In this document: positions 16,678-26,618 of the stretch, piece after piece
Position numbering within the stretch: the stretch's first letter is position 1
Layout: every line of letters starts with the position of its first letter
NCBI RefSeq assembly: GCF_003691585.1
Contig: NZ_CP033169.1
Coordinates: 1,240,001 to 1,304,000, forward strand
Source: Biomaibacter acetigenes
Lineage (GTDB): Bacteria > Bacillota > Thermosediminibacteria > Thermosediminibacterales > Tepidanaerobacteraceae
DNA length: 64,000 nt
Direction of reading: 5' to 3'
Notes under the pieces: generated by a model
Database searches by the model: none
Seen by the model: only the letters and a program-made list of their open reading frames with translations
What the model was told of the DNA's origin: nothing
Made by a program: the position numbers and the translations under genes

Positions 16678-18505
16678 ATGGTCTCCCTGGCTACAAAAAG
16701 CTCTGAAGGTGTTTAAACCTCCTGAGCGGTTAACAGTTTCAGAATGGGCTGATAAATATAGAGTGCTTGATGCAAAAACATCTGCTGAACCCGGTCCCTG
16801 GAGGACGGCAAGGACGCCGTATCTTCAGGGGATAATGGACGCATTCACTGATCCTGACATAGAAGAAATAATCTTTGTAAAGCCTACACAGGTGGGCGGC
16901 ACCGAATGTCTAAATAACATAGTGGGTTATGTCATTGCCCAGGATCCAAGCCCGACATTGATTGTATATCCTACGCTGGAACTTGCCGAATATACATCAA
17001 AAAACAGGGTCCAGCCCATGATAAACCTTTGCCCAGTTTTAAAGGAACGATACCAGGAAAAAGAGAGCAAGATACTTGAACTGCAGTTTGACGGCATGTA
17101 TGTAGTGCTGTCCGGGGCAAATAGTCCAGCATCCCTGGCCTCCCGGCCAATACGGTACTTATTTATGGACGAGGTGGATAAATTCCCTCCAAGTGCCGGT
17201 AAAGAAGCAGACCCGAGGAGTCTGGCCCGAGAGAGGACTAAGACCTTTGCTCACAACAAAAAGATATTTCAAACCTCTACTCCTACTCGAAAGAATGGAC
17301 CTATATGGCAGGAGTGGGAGAACGCTGACGACCAGCGAAGATTTTATGTTCCATGCCCTCACTGTGGCCATTATCAGACACTTAGATTTAAGCAGATCAA
17401 ATGGCCTAAACCAGCAGATCAAGATCCCTCTCCGGAGGACGCCCGGGCCACGGCATATTATGAATGTGAGCAATGCCGTGGAATCATCACCGACGGCCAT
17501 AAACCAGGGATGCTTCGGGCGGGCAGGTGGGAGTCCGAAAGGAAAACTGGCACTAGAAAAACAGCATTCCACCTTAATGCAATTTATTCACCATGGGTAA
17601 GATTCGGTGATGTGGCTTATGAATTCCTCAAATCCAAAGACTTCCCTGAGCTTCTAATGAACTTTATAAACTCCTGGCTTGCGGAACCTTGGGAGCAGAC
17701 GGAGGTCAAAATGAACTCCGATTTAGTGTTACAGCGACAGAGTGAATACGAGGAAGGTGTGGTCCCTGATGGCACTATGCTGATAACGGGAGGCGTAGAC
17801 GTTCAGAAGGACCATTTTTATTATACAATTCGAGCCTGGGGCACCAGCATGACCAGCTGGAATATAGCCCATGGGATAGCGGAAACCTGGGACCAGATTG
17901 AATATGTCATGAATCTGCTATACCAAGATAAGCAAGGGAACACATATCAAGTCAACCTTTGTGCGATTGATTCTGGTGACCGAACCGATGAAGTATATGA
18001 CTTTTGTGCTTTTAATCAGGAATGGGCGGTGCCGGTAAAAGGATCATCGAATCCGCTACTTTCTAGATATAAAGTAAGCACAATTGATAAAGTAAACAGT
18101 AAGGCGCATGGTATGAGACTGTATCTTGTAGACGGCAATCAGTATAAAGATATGATTGCCGGCAGACTGAGACGACCCAATGGTCCCGGTTCCTGGATGG
18201 TATATAAAGGCTGTGACCGTGAATATGCTGAGCAGATATGCGCTGAAGAAAAAGTTATTGAAAAAAAGAAAAACGGTGCAGAGGTTGAAGTATGGAAACC
18301 CAAAGCCACACATGCGGCAAACCACTATTTAGATGCTGAAGTCTATGCTGCTCTGGCCGCGGACCTTTTGCATGTAAGGTATCTACAATCGAAGACGAAC
18401 CGGGAACAGCCGGAAATAAATAAAACTCAGCCGGTTGAATATCAGCAGAATAATTTTATTAAACCAAACTCTAATTGGATACCTCAGAAAGGCAGGTGGT
18501 TATAG
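16613..18505 (+). CDS. Terminase large subunit, GpA family
   Basis: Lambda gpA-like packaging motor/nuclease. The ATPase has the variant P-loop KPTQVGGTE near residue 90 and Walker B YLFMDEVDKFP near 183. A CPHCGH...CEQCRG zinc ribbon lies at about 247-290. The nuclease half has the AIDSGDRTDEVY motif near 450. ATG 16613 lies inside terS without a clear ribosome site; the homologous region begins near residue 20, so a later non-ATG start (after 16640) is possible. Confidence 0.92.
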   Translation: MPLSKLALTESTSRQRKNARIEWSPWLQKALKVFKPPERLTVSEWADKYRVLDAKTSAEPGPWRTARTPYLQGIMDAFTDPDIEEIIFVKPTQVGGTECLNNIVGYVIAQDPSPTLIVYPTLELAEYTSKNRVQPMINLCPVLKERYQEKESKILELQFDGMYVVLSGANSPASLASRPIRYLFMDEVDKFPPSAGKEADPRSLARERTKTFAHNKKIFQTSTPTRKNGPIWQEWENADDQRRFYVPCPHCGHYQTLRFKQIKWPKPADQDPSPEDARATAYYECEQCRGIITDGHKPGMLRAGRWESERKTGTRKTAFHLNAIYSPWVRFGDVAYEFLKSKDFPELLMNFINSWLAEPWEQTEVKMNSDLVLQRQSEYEEGVVPDGTMLITGGVDVQKDHFYYTIRAWGTSMTSWNIAHGIAETWDQIEYVMNLLYQDKQGNTYQVNLCAIDSGDRTDEVYDFCAFNQEWAVPVKGSSNPLLSRYKVSTIDKVNSKAHGMRLYLVDGNQYKDMIAGRLRRPNGPGSWMVYKGCDREYAEQICAEEKVIEKKKNGAEVEVWKPKATHAANHYLDAEVYAALAADLLHVRYLQSKTNREQPEINKTQPVEYQQNNFIKPNSNWIPQKGRWL

Positions 18506-18705
18506 TGACAATCCAGGAACAACTCGACCAGATTAACCAGGCTATAAGTGCCATAGAAAATGGTGCCCAGGAATACCGAATAGGGAGCAGATCTTTACGA
18601 CGGCCCGACCTTACTATCCTTTATCAAGAACGTAGAGAATTACAGCGACAGCTCTATGAGGAAAACGGCGGCGGTGTCTATGTGGCCGTCTTTGATAGGA
18701 GGTGA
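18505..18705 (+). CDS. gpW-like head-tail joining protein
   Basis: A 66-residue helical protein between the large terminase and the portal, the position of lambda gpW. It has an N-terminal coiled helix (IQEQLDQINQAISAIENG), YRIGSRSLRRPDLTILYQERRELQRQL in the middle, and a short C-terminal strand. GTG 18505 overlaps the terminase stop by one base and follows GGCAGGTGG. gpW-type proteins stabilise filled heads before tail addition. Confidence 0.75.
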   Translation: MTIQEQLDQINQAISAIENGAQEYRIGSRSLRRPDLTILYQERRELQRQLYEENGGGVYVAVFDRR

Positions 18706-18709
18706 CAGT

Positions 18710-20208
18710 TTGAATTGGCTTGATAGAGCGATATCCGTTTTCAGCCCTGCCTGGGCATATAGGCGCGTAGCCTGGCGAAATGCGCTGAGGAGTTTTTATG
18801 ATTCCGGGGGAACAGATAGACTGAATTCCGGATGGACCACCATAAACGCTACCGCAGAACAGACAAACCAAGGGCAGAGAGATACAATTCGGGCAAGAGC
18901 CCGGGACCTTGAAAGGAATGCCGATTTTGCGGAAAGTATAATCAATTCATTCGAGCGTAACGTTGTAGGGACAGGAATACGAGTTCAGGCTAAAGTTGTT
19001 GATGCTAGTGGGAATGAGGATGATGAATTAAATCAGCAGATTGAGGACCTATGGGAAGAATGGTGCCGAGCCCGTAATTGTGATGTAACCGGCCAGCAGT
19101 CTTTTGTCGAGATGCAGCAGATGGCGGTACGCCGCTTGATTGTTGATGGTGGAATAATTTTTATAAAAGCATATACAAATACCGGCCCGGTGCCGTTTTC
19201 ACTGCAAGCCAGAGAAGTAGATGAGCTGGATACATCGCTAAATAGCTTGCCCGGAGCAAACGGGAACAGGATTGTCGGTGGAGTTGAACTTGACAAATAT
19301 AACCGGCCTGTAGCTTATTGGCTTAAACAATATACCCCTGATGGTTTTTGGAATGGAAAATCAGAGAGGATACCCGAACAGAGGGTAATTTTTTTATGGC
19401 ACAAAACCAGGCCTACGCAAATCCGTGAAGTATCTCCGATGGCAAAGACATTACCGAGGGTTAGAGATACAAATGAATTTATAGAAGCTGTATCGGTAAA
19501 AGAAAGAATTTTGGCTTGTCTATCCGTTTTTATCAAAAACAAAATCCCACAGGTCTAGGGCGTAACGTCAAACTGGATCAGCAAAGTGGCTATACTACAA
19601 AGACCATTTCTCCGGGTATGATCCATGAGTTACAGCCAGGTGATGAAGTTCAAGCCGTAGTTCCGGCTGGCCAGGCGAGCAATGCAAAAGACTTTATTTC
19701 CATACAGCAGCGTCTTGCAGGTTCCGGCCAGGGCCTTTCTTATGAGGCTGTATCTCGGGATATGTCCCAGGTCAATTACTCCAGTGCCCGCCAGGGCCTT
19801 CTGGAAGACCAGCGCACTTACATGATGTGGCAGCAGTTCCTCATTGAGCATTTTTGCCGGGAGGTTTACACCGAATTTGTTATATCAGCGGTCCTTTCAG
19901 GTCAGCTCAATATCCCTGATTTTTGGCAGGATAAACGCCGGTATCTAAAGCATGTCTGGATACCGCCCGGATGGAGCTGGATAGATCCATTGAAAGAAAT
20001 AAATGCTTACAAAATTGCGCTCAATACCGGCCAGGATACACTGGCCAGAATATGCGCTGAAAGGGGAGAAGATTGGAGGGATGTCTTAAAACAAAGAGCT
20101 AAAGAGTATGATTTTGCAAAATCTCTGGGTCTTGATTTATCAGTCTTAACAGGGGGTGACAAAACAGGTGGGGCACAACAAACCCAAAACGGGAATACAG
20201 CAGAATAG
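18710..20208 (+). CDS. Portal protein, lambda family, frame broken at an A run
   Basis: Two open frames cover one lambda-type portal: residues 1-283 in the first and about 216 more in the second. The first contains RARDLERNADFAESIINSFERNVVGTGI and REVDELDT; the second continues with RLAGSGQGLSYEAVSRDMSQVNYSSAR and WIPPGWSWIDPLKE. The switch falls at five As, 19535-19539; a sixth A would make one frame (IKKQNPTGLG). TTG 18710 follows AGGAGGTGACAG. The portal is the dodecameric gate for DNA entry. It must be intact in a working phage, so a sequencing or assembly error is likely. Confidence 0.87.
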
Positions 20209-20767
20209 AACATTCGATATGGCTATAAGAGCGGTGAATGCGGATGAAAGGCGTGTCACCGTTTCTTTTTCTTCGGAATTACCGGTCAACAGATGGTATG
20301 GGGTAGAAATACTCCAGCATGATGAGGGTAATGTCAATCTTGAAAGGCTTAACAACATTGGGGTTGCCCTTTTCAACCATGATAGAAATTATGTGCTGGG
20401 GAAAATTGAGAATGCCAGACTTGCGGCTGATGAAAAACGGACCTACGCCGATATAGTTTTTGACACTGACCCTGATGCGGATTTGATATACCAAAAAGTT
20501 CAAAATGGGACACTGAAAGGTGTATCCGTAGGATATTCCGTAGATGTTTGGGAAGAAGTGGCAGCGGGTAAGATGTCCAGTAATGGCCGCTTTACCGGCC
20601 CGGCATATGTGGCAGTAAAATGGACCCCGTTAGAAATATCTATCGTTTCTGTCCCTGCTGATGATACAGTTGGCGTGGGGCGAAATATGGAAGATGATAC
20701 ACTGGAACCTAATAATTCAATAAGTATCTTCGAAAGGCAAATACAAATCAATAAAAATTTTATATAG
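20156..20767 (+). CDS. Prohead maturation protease
   Basis: About 200 residues with the prohead-protease pattern: NIGVALFNHDRNYVLGKI (a catalytic His near residue 75), LKGVSVGYSVDVWEE (the GVS serine near 122), and LEISIVSVPADDTVGVGR. It trims scaffold and capsid during head assembly. GTG 20156 follows AGGGG and overlaps the portal by about 50 bases. Family HK97/U35-type cannot be told apart from the sequence here. Confidence 0.85.
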   Translation: MTKQVGHNKPKTGIQQNRTFDMAIRAVNADERRVTVSFSSELPVNRWYGVEILQHDEGNVNLERLNNIGVALFNHDRNYVLGKIENARLAADEKRTYADIVFDTDPDADLIYQKVQNGTLKGVSVGYSVDVWEEVAAGKMSSNGRFTGPAYVAVKWTPLEISIVSVPADDTVGVGRNMEDDTLEPNNSISIFERQIQINKNFI

Positions 20768-20779
20768 GAGGTTGTGAAA

Positions 20780-22237
20780 TTGAACAAAAAAGAATTGCTT
20801 AAGGCAAAAGTATTAAAGCAGCAAGAGATTGTCAATGGAGCCAGGGCTGCTGGGCGGGGATTAACCGCAGAAGAACAGGCAGAGTTTGATACATTGCAAA
20901 GAGAAATCGATGCTCTTAAGGCAGAAATAGCGAAAGATGAAGGGAACACTCAGACACTGACAGAAACAGAAAGAGCTATTCAAGCTGAAAGGCAACGTGT
21001 ATCAGAAGTAATCGCTCTTTGCAGAGATTTCGAGGAAGATCCAAGTGAATATATCAGATCCGGTGTCACAGTTGACCAAGTCAGAGCAAAAATCCTTGAG
21101 AAACTCAAAGCCGAAAGAAAACCATCGCCGGCCCCGGTGCCCGATGTAAGGATTGAAAAGGAAGAGGTTGACAAATTTAGAGCTGCGGCTTCCGATGCAA
21201 TCCTGCTGAGGGGCGGTATAAAACTTGATAAGCCTGCCGACGGTGCCAAAGACCTCAGGGGTATGAAACTCCGTGACCTGGCTATAGAGTGTCTTTCCAG
21301 AGCTGGGAGGCCCAATGCCCACCGTCTTGATAATGATACTCTGTTCCGAGAAGCACTGAGTCCTGACAGCCAGTTTGCAAGCATACTCTCCAATGCCGTC
21401 AACAAAACTATGGCTACCGCATATAATGCCGCAAGGCCCACATATCAGGTGTGGACCGGCAGAGGGAGCAATCCCGACTTTAAGGCTGCAACACATTACC
21501 AGATTTCCGAAGCCGGCGAGCTTGTGAAGATGACACAATCCGGCGAATTCAAATTTGATGAAATGACTGACCAGGGAGTGTCCAAGGCCGTGGCGACTTT
21601 CGGCAGAGAATTTGGCATGACCAGACAGGCCCTCATAAACGATGACATCGGAATACTGACCAGAGTCCCTGAAGCATATGTGAGGGCCGCATCCAGAGGC
21701 ATAAACAAATTGGTATATCAAATGCTTGGAAGTAACCCGGCCATTTATGACGGTATTGCCCTGTTCCATGCGAACCATAAAAACCTGGCTTCCAGTGGCG
21801 GAGCAATAGCAACTGCTACGGTGAGTGCAGGCCGGGCTGCTATGCGGAAGCAAAAGAATTTAAGGGGTAAAGAGACTCTCAATATCGGGCCTGCTTTCTT
21901 GATCGTTCCCGCTTCTCTTGAGACACAAGCCCAGCAATTCATTGTATCCATAGCAGACCCCACAGGAGCAAATTCTAATGTGGCAAACGTGTTTAGAAAT
22001 TCTTTGGTCATCGTGGCCGATGCTGAACTTGATGACTACAGCGAAACTTCCTGGTATCTTGCGGCTTCTCCCGCTGATATAGATACCATTGAGGTGACAT
22101 ATTTGAATGGGAACGATATGCCGATCCTTGAGAGCCAGGTTGGTTTTGACTTCCTGGGCATCAAGTGGAGAATATATATTGACTACGGTGTAACGGTTCT
22201 TGACTACAGAGGACTCTACAAGAATCCTGGCGCATAA
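20780..22237 (+). CDS. Major capsid protein with N-terminal scaffold-like coiled coil
   Basis: About 485 residues. The first 90 are a coiled coil (LTAEEQAEFDTLQREIDALKAEI) as in capsid genes with a fused, removable scaffold. From about residue 150 the capsid fold follows, with GREFGMTRQALINDDIGIL and an LFHANHKNLA motif typical of Mu gpT-like major head proteins. TTG 20780 is eight bases after AGGAGG; GTG 20774 is too close. It follows the protease that probably cuts it. Confidence 0.87.
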   Translation: MNKKELLKAKVLKQQEIVNGARAAGRGLTAEEQAEFDTLQREIDALKAEIAKDEGNTQTLTETERAIQAERQRVSEVIALCRDFEEDPSEYIRSGVTVDQVRAKILEKLKAERKPSPAPVPDVRIEKEEVDKFRAAASDAILLRGGIKLDKPADGAKDLRGMKLRDLAIECLSRAGRPNAHRLDNDTLFREALSPDSQFASILSNAVNKTMATAYNAARPTYQVWTGRGSNPDFKAATHYQISEAGELVKMTQSGEFKFDEMTDQGVSKAVATFGREFGMTRQALINDDIGILTRVPEAYVRAASRGINKLVYQMLGSNPAIYDGIALFHANHKNLASSGGAIATATVSAGRAAMRKQKNLRGKETLNIGPAFLIVPASLETQAQQFIVSIADPTGANSNVANVFRNSLVIVADAELDDYSETSWYLAASPADIDTIEVTYLNGNDMPILESQVGFDFLGIKWRIYIDYGVTVLDYRGLYKNPGA

Positions 22238-22283
22238 ATGATTTATGCACCTTTCAAATTTTGATTAGGAGGTATAAGACATT

Positions 22284-22613
22284 ATGGCAAAAGGGACATA
22301 TATTCAGAAGGGTTATATTATCGACTTTACAAACAGCACCGGTGCCGATATAGCCTATGGTGATGTAGTGCCAATAGGGGCAAGGATAGGTATAGCTGCT
22401 GAAGACATTGCAAAAGATGCAACAGGCTCGCTGAATGTTTCAGGAGTATTCGAGTTGCCTGCGGATAATACAGTAGCTTTTGCGGTTGGTGATGAGGTTT
22501 ACTGGGATAATGTAGGAGGTAAACTCACAAAAACCGCGGGCACCTATAAAGCTGGATGGGTAATAGAGCCCAAAGCTCTAGCAGGAACCACAGCGAAAGT
22601 GAAGATTGACTGA
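22284..22613 (+). CDS. DUF2190 capsid decoration-type protein
   Basis: 109 residues of beta structure with the DUF2190 pattern: GYIIDFTNSTGADIAYGDVV near the start, SGVFELPADNTVAFAVGDEVYWD in the middle. These proteins resemble head fibre or decoration proteins and lie directly after the capsid gene. ATG follows GGAGGTATAAGACATT. Confidence 0.82.
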   Translation: MAKGTYIQKGYIIDFTNSTGADIAYGDVVPIGARIGIAAEDIAKDATGSLNVSGVFELPADNTVAFAVGDEVYWDNVGGKLTKTAGTYKAGWVIEPKALAGTTAKVKID

Positions 22614-22927
22614 TGAGCTTCAAAGATATAATTCAATCAGACCTTAATGTGTTTTTTAACCTTGACGAATTTGCTGAAACTCACACAATAGACGGCAGGT
22701 CCCTAAACGTCATTGTTGATAATGACCGGCTACAGCAAAGGTCCAAGAAAGAATATGACGGCATAAGCGTAGGGGAGATATTGTTTTACGTAAAGGCTTC
22801 AGATTTCGGGGAGCGCCCGGAGCAGGGCACTCCCATGGTTTTTGACGGGCGGCAGATGTATGTTTTTGACTGCAGGGAAGATGATGGGGTGTATGAAATA
22901 ATTTTACAGCAAAATAGAGGTATTTAA
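22613..22927 (+). CDS. Head completion/head-tail joining protein (gpFII-like position)
   Basis: 104 residues, mixed alpha/beta, overlapping the previous stop (TGATG). The C-terminal FDGRQMYVFDCREDDGVYEIILQQNR motif fits small head-tail connectors such as gpFII-like proteins. Position between decoration and tail genes supports this. Family assignment is moderate. Confidence 0.65.
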   Translation: MSFKDIIQSDLNVFFNLDEFAETHTIDGRSLNVIVDNDRLQQRSKKEYDGISVGEILFYVKASDFGERPEQGTPMVFDGRQMYVFDCREDDGVYEIILQQNRGI

Positions 22928-22929
22928 TC

Positions 22930-23592
22930 ATGCCAAATGATAGCATTATTGTAGATACGAAACAACTTGACATATTGACAATGGAATTAAAAGGTTTTGA
23001 AAAACAAGTCGGAGAAGCGGCTTATCATGCCCTAAACAGAACAATTGACCATGTCATTACCCAGGTGGGGCGCATAGTACCGAAAGAATATGCTATCAAA
23101 GCCGGAGATGTAAAAGAAACCTTCAAGGGCGGTATAAAACGACCCAGCAAAAATGACTTGACGACGTATGCGGTATCAAAAGGCTATTCGCTGACGCTTG
23201 CGCATTTCCCACACAGCCCACAAGTACCGCCTGCTTCGGGGAAGAAGTATAAAGTCAAGGCGACAATCAAGCGAGGCGATAGGAGGACTATAAATACCGA
23301 GCCCAAACCTTTTGTCGCACCAACCGGAGCAAAATCAGAAGACGAAGACAAGATGCAATATAATATTTTTCGTCGGACGGGCACATTTAAAATAATGAAA
23401 AAAGGAAGATATGCGGGCAAATTGAGGGAAGCGATAATGCCGGTGTTTACATCTTCAATTCCTCAAATGATAACCAATGAAAAAGTGAAGAAACAAATCG
23501 AGAAGGTTTCCCAGGAAAAGCTTGATGAAAGACTGGAGCACGAAATAATATATCGCATGACCAGCATTAATAAGAAAATAAAGAAGGGATAG
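22930..23592 (+). CDS. Minor tail protein Z-like
   Basis: 220 residues, basic. Resembles prophage minor tail protein Z: an N-terminal helix with ALNRTIDHVITQVGR, then a KYAIKAGDVK-like segment, a FVAPTGAK motif, and a basic C-terminus (IIYRMTSINKKIKKG). It likely works in tail completion at the neck. It starts two bases after the preceding gene. Confidence 0.75.
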   Translation: MPNDSIIVDTKQLDILTMELKGFEKQVGEAAYHALNRTIDHVITQVGRIVPKEYAIKAGDVKETFKGGIKRPSKNDLTTYAVSKGYSLTLAHFPHSPQVPPASGKKYKVKATIKRGDRRTINTEPKPFVAPTGAKSEDEDKMQYNIFRRTGTFKIMKKGRYAGKLREAIMPVFTSSIPQMITNEKVKKQIEKVSQEKLDERLEHEIIYRMTSINKKIKKG

Positions 23593-23593
23593 C

Positions 23594-24124
23594 ATGTCTA
23601 CGGTATCGGTTTTAGAGGCATTGAAATCTTTCCTGCAGGAAAAAATTTCGCCAATCATCAAACTACAAAAACCATCAGATAATAACATTCATGACTATAA
23701 GTTAGTTAATCCGGCTATCCATATAGGATGGATACCTCCGAAAGGATATCTTCCTGAAGGAATGGAAGCCGCAATACCCTGCTTAATAGTTGGCCTGGAT
23801 GATGCCACCGATGATGGCCAGGGTTTGGAGTTAAATATCAGGATTTCTGCCGCAGTTTACAGCCCTGGATTACATAAACCGGTTGCTACAGGGCTGGATT
23901 ATACTCCTGACTTCAAAGGTTATAATGACCTGCTCAATCTTATAGACAGGACCGTTGCAGAGCTTATGAAAAATCAAATAATCGATGGCAAAGTGGCAAT
24001 ACAAATGCCCGTCAAGTGGGGAATGTATCAGGAGCAGCCATATCCTTACTGGTATGGCTGGATAACATTCCCGGTGAAAAAACAGACATACCCGACGGCG
24101 GAAATAGCCCGCCAATTCTTATAA
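23594..24124 (+). CDS. Tail terminator/completion protein
   Basis: 176 residues located between the minor tail gene and the sheath, where tail-terminator proteins of contractile phages lie. Features: N-terminal helix (SVLEALKSFLQEKI), PAIHIGWIPPKGYLP, CLIVGLDDATDDG, and a YPYWYGWITFPV end. Assignment is from order and general pattern. Confidence 0.65.
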   Translation: MSTVSVLEALKSFLQEKISPIIKLQKPSDNNIHDYKLVNPAIHIGWIPPKGYLPEGMEAAIPCLIVGLDDATDDGQGLELNIRISAAVYSPGLHKPVATGLDYTPDFKGYNDLLNLIDRTVAELMKNQIIDGKVAIQMPVKWGMYQEQPYPYWYGWITFPVKKQTYPTAEIARQFL

Positions 24125-24139
24125 GTGAGGTGAGATAGC

Positions 24140-25594
24140 TTGTATATTCATGGAGCATATGCCGATCTGCAGCCCACCCAGGATTTAATACCTCCTAAAG
24201 GGGTATCGACACTTCCGGTATATTTCGGACGGCTTCCGGTGCATCAGCTTATGGATTATTCCGGGAAAGTGAACAAACCTATATTGGTGCAGAGCTTTTC
24301 TGATGCTGTAACCAAAGTGGGCTACAATGACAGCAACTGGGATGATTTCGACCTGTGCGAGGCAATATATGCGCATTTCAAAAATAGCATTCAGGTTATC
24401 GGACCTGTCATTTTAGTCAATGTTCTTGACCCCGATACACATAAAACATCGGCCAAGACAACCAGCGTTACTCTTACCAACGGTCAGGGGTATATAAACA
24501 ATGACAAGGTTATTCTCAAAACCGTTGCAATTACCGGCAAGGTATTGGGGACTGATTTCAGTGCGGAATACACCCCCGACGGCACAAAAGTGCTAATTAA
24601 AGACCTTAAAGGGACTTTGACATCTCCTGTGGATGTAACCTTTGACGAGGTCAATCCAGATGCCATAACCGCCACTGAAGTTATAGGCGGGACCAATTCT
24701 ACTACAGGAGAAAAAACAGGAATATCAGTAGTAGACCTGGTATATCAGACCTATAACATGATACCCACCATCCTTGACGCCCCTGGCTGGAGCCATCATC
24801 CCGAAGTTGACGCCGCCCTAAAAGCAGCAGCCCAAAAGATAAATGGGCACTGGTATGCGTTTGTAAACAGCAATCTGGCTGCAGATACCAGTGCAGATAC
24901 TATTGAGGAAGTCAAAACGTGGAAGTCTACAAATGGTTATACTGGGGCCAATGAAGCCCCCTGCTGGCCGCTTGCTAAAAACGGGAACAGAAAATTCCAC
25001 CTATCCACACTTGCCACAGTAACCATGCAATGGGTGGATTATAACAATGACAACATTCCCTATGAAACGCCATCGAATAAGCCGGTGGATGTAACCGGAA
25101 TGTGCCTTGCCGATGGCGCTCCCATAGAATTTGACCAGGTCCAGGCCAACGACTTAAACAGCAAGGGTATCCGGACGCTCACGTACTGGGGAGGCCGCTG
25201 GGTGCTCTGGGGACCCCATACCGGAGAATACGAATACGGCAAAGACATGGACCCCAGGAATAAATTCGATTCCAGCGTGAGGATGCTTTATTACCTGGTG
25301 AACGATTTTCAGAGCCGCTACGGTGCTCAGGTAGATAAGCCAATGGATCGGGCCAGGGTCGATACGATACTCAATGACTATCAGGAATTTCTCGATAGCC
25401 TTGTAAACCGTGGAGCATTGCTGTATGGAACGATTTCTTTCAATGAAACCAGTAACCCGACCAGCGACATCGTGGAAGGAGATTTTGTCTTTGATGTGGC
25501 CACAACTACCACACCGCCAGGCAAGAGCATAACTGCAAAGATTGAGTATACCACCCAGGGCATTGATGTATTGTTCGGAGGTGAGCAGGCATGA
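24140..25594 (+). CDS. Tail sheath protein
   Basis: 484-residue contractile-tail sheath. Signatures: the N-terminal HGAYADLQPTQDLIPPKGVSTLPVYFG, a central insertion domain, the WPLAKNGNRKFHLST region, and the C-terminal VNDFQSRYGAQVDKPMDRARVDTI and NRGALLYGTI motifs of the sheath fold. TTG 24140 follows AGTGAGGTGAGATAGC. It contracts to drive the tube through the envelope and shows the phage is a myovirus type. Confidence 0.92.
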   Translation: MYIHGAYADLQPTQDLIPPKGVSTLPVYFGRLPVHQLMDYSGKVNKPILVQSFSDAVTKVGYNDSNWDDFDLCEAIYAHFKNSIQVIGPVILVNVLDPDTHKTSAKTTSVTLTNGQGYINNDKVILKTVAITGKVLGTDFSAEYTPDGTKVLIKDLKGTLTSPVDVTFDEVNPDAITATEVIGGTNSTTGEKTGISVVDLVYQTYNMIPTILDAPGWSHHPEVDAALKAAAQKINGHWYAFVNSNLAADTSADTIEEVKTWKSTNGYTGANEAPCWPLAKNGNRKFHLSTLATVTMQWVDYNNDNIPYETPSNKPVDVTGMCLADGAPIEFDQVQANDLNSKGIRTLTYWGGRWVLWGPHTGEYEYGKDMDPRNKFDSSVRMLYYLVNDFQSRYGAQVDKPMDRARVDTILNDYQEFLDSLVNRGALLYGTISFNETSNPTSDIVEGDFVFDVATTTTPPGKSITAKIEYTTQGIDVLFGGEQA

Positions 25595-26103
25595 TAATAT
25601 CCGGGAATGTAATAGCCCATAAACTTTTGGCTGATGGAGTAGAGATTGACGATAACGTATCTTGCCAGCTACCTTCCATAGAGATTCAGACAGGGGAGAT
25701 AAAAGGCGCTGGTATAATGGGGTCCATTGATATGCCTGTCCCTGGTCAGATTGGGAGCATGACTTTTACCATAAATATGCGGTCAATCAACAAAAACGCT
25801 TCAAATCTGGCTAAGCCTGGTACTCAAAATCTTGAACTCCGATTTGTAAGGGATACATTGACGGCCAACGGGCAGATGGTGCCGGAAGGAGCTAAGATAT
25901 TTATTACCGGCATCAATAAAAAGTATGACCCTGGGAAAGTTGAATCGCCAGCAACGACCATGGATGGGAGCATTGATTTTGAGGTGCTCAGATATCGCCA
26001 AGTAATAAATGGCGTTGAAACATTGTTGATTGACAAAAGGAACTATATTTACAAGATTAATGGTGTAGACTATATGAAAAACATCAGGGCGGCTCTCGGT
26101 TAA
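25591..26103 (+). CDS. Major tail tube protein
   Basis: 170 residues matching P2 FII-like tube proteins: SGNVIAHKLLADGVEIDDNV at the start, PSIEIQTGEIKGAGIMGSIDMPVPGQIGSM, and YDPGKVESPATTMDGSIDFEVLRYRQ near the end. It overlaps the sheath stop by four bases. Polymerises into the inner tube. Confidence 0.92.
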   Translation: MIISGNVIAHKLLADGVEIDDNVSCQLPSIEIQTGEIKGAGIMGSIDMPVPGQIGSMTFTINMRSINKNASNLAKPGTQNLELRFVRDTLTANGQMVPEGAKIFITGINKKYDPGKVESPATTMDGSIDFEVLRYRQVINGVETLLIDKRNYIYKINGVDYMKNIRAALG

Positions 26104-26133
26104 GGGCCGCCCAAACTTTTAAGGAGGATTATC

Positions 26134-26439
26134 ATGGAGACTTTAAAATTGTCAAAACCCATTATGATTAATGGGGAAGAGGTCACAGAACTGCCCTACG
26201 ACTTTGAGAATTTGACGGCAAAGGATAAACTTAACGCCAGCAAAAAGATGAAGGCAGCAGGAATACCTTTAAGTATACCCGAAACGGACCCTGACTATCA
26301 TTTATACCTTTTTGCGGAAGCGGTATGCAAAGTAAATTCAGCTATAGATATAACCGATATAATGCGGATGAGTGCGAAGGATGCCGACAAAGCCGCTTCT
26401 CTGGCAAGAAGTTTTTTCTATCTCGATTTGGCGGAATAA
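26134..26439 (+). CDS. Tail assembly chaperone, short product (gpE-like)
   Basis: 101-residue product between the tube and tape-measure genes, the place of P2 gpE or lambda gpG. Begins LKLSKPIMINGEEVTELPYDF, with many lysines and acidic residues; ends shortly after the slippery site. It presumably coats the tape measure until the tube polymerises. ATG follows AAGGAGG. Confidence 0.85.
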   Translation: METLKLSKPIMINGEEVTELPYDFENLTAKDKLNASKKMKAAGIPLSIPETDPDYHLYLFAEAVCKVNSAIDITDIMRMSAKDADKAASLARSFFYLDLAE

Positions 26440-26618
26440 TCCCTGATCAGTTTATAAAGACTGCAATTGCTCAGGTTACTTTAATAACATCCACATCGGC
26501 AGAATGGTGTTTTAATCAACCGTTAGTGGATTTTCTTGACTTTTACCATACTTTATGTGAAGAAGCCGAAAGGTTAAGAAGGGAGGCGGCTACCGGTGGC
26601 CAGTCAAAAAGAACTTAG
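26134..26618 (+). CDS. Tail assembly chaperone, -1 frameshift fusion (gpE+E'-like)
   Basis: A T TTT TTC heptamer lies at 26412-26418 with zero-frame codons AGT TTT TTC. A -1 slip there continues into an ORF without its own start codon that ends at 26618 (FLSRFGGIIPDQFIKTAI..., AEWCFNQPLVDFLDFYHTL). This is the architecture of P2 E/E' and lambda G/GT, where a few percent of ribosomes shift to make the longer chaperone. The extension overlaps the tape-measure start by 23 bases. Confidence 0.85.

Noticed and set aside
17193-17600. 135-residue plus-strand ORF within the large terminase
   Set aside because: It is an alternate frame of a conserved protein, with unrelated composition and no ribosome site.
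21002-21853. 283-residue minus-strand ORF across the capsid gene
   Set aside because: No ribosome site, Cys/His/Gly-rich random composition and exact overlap with the capsid coding strand mark it as a shadow.
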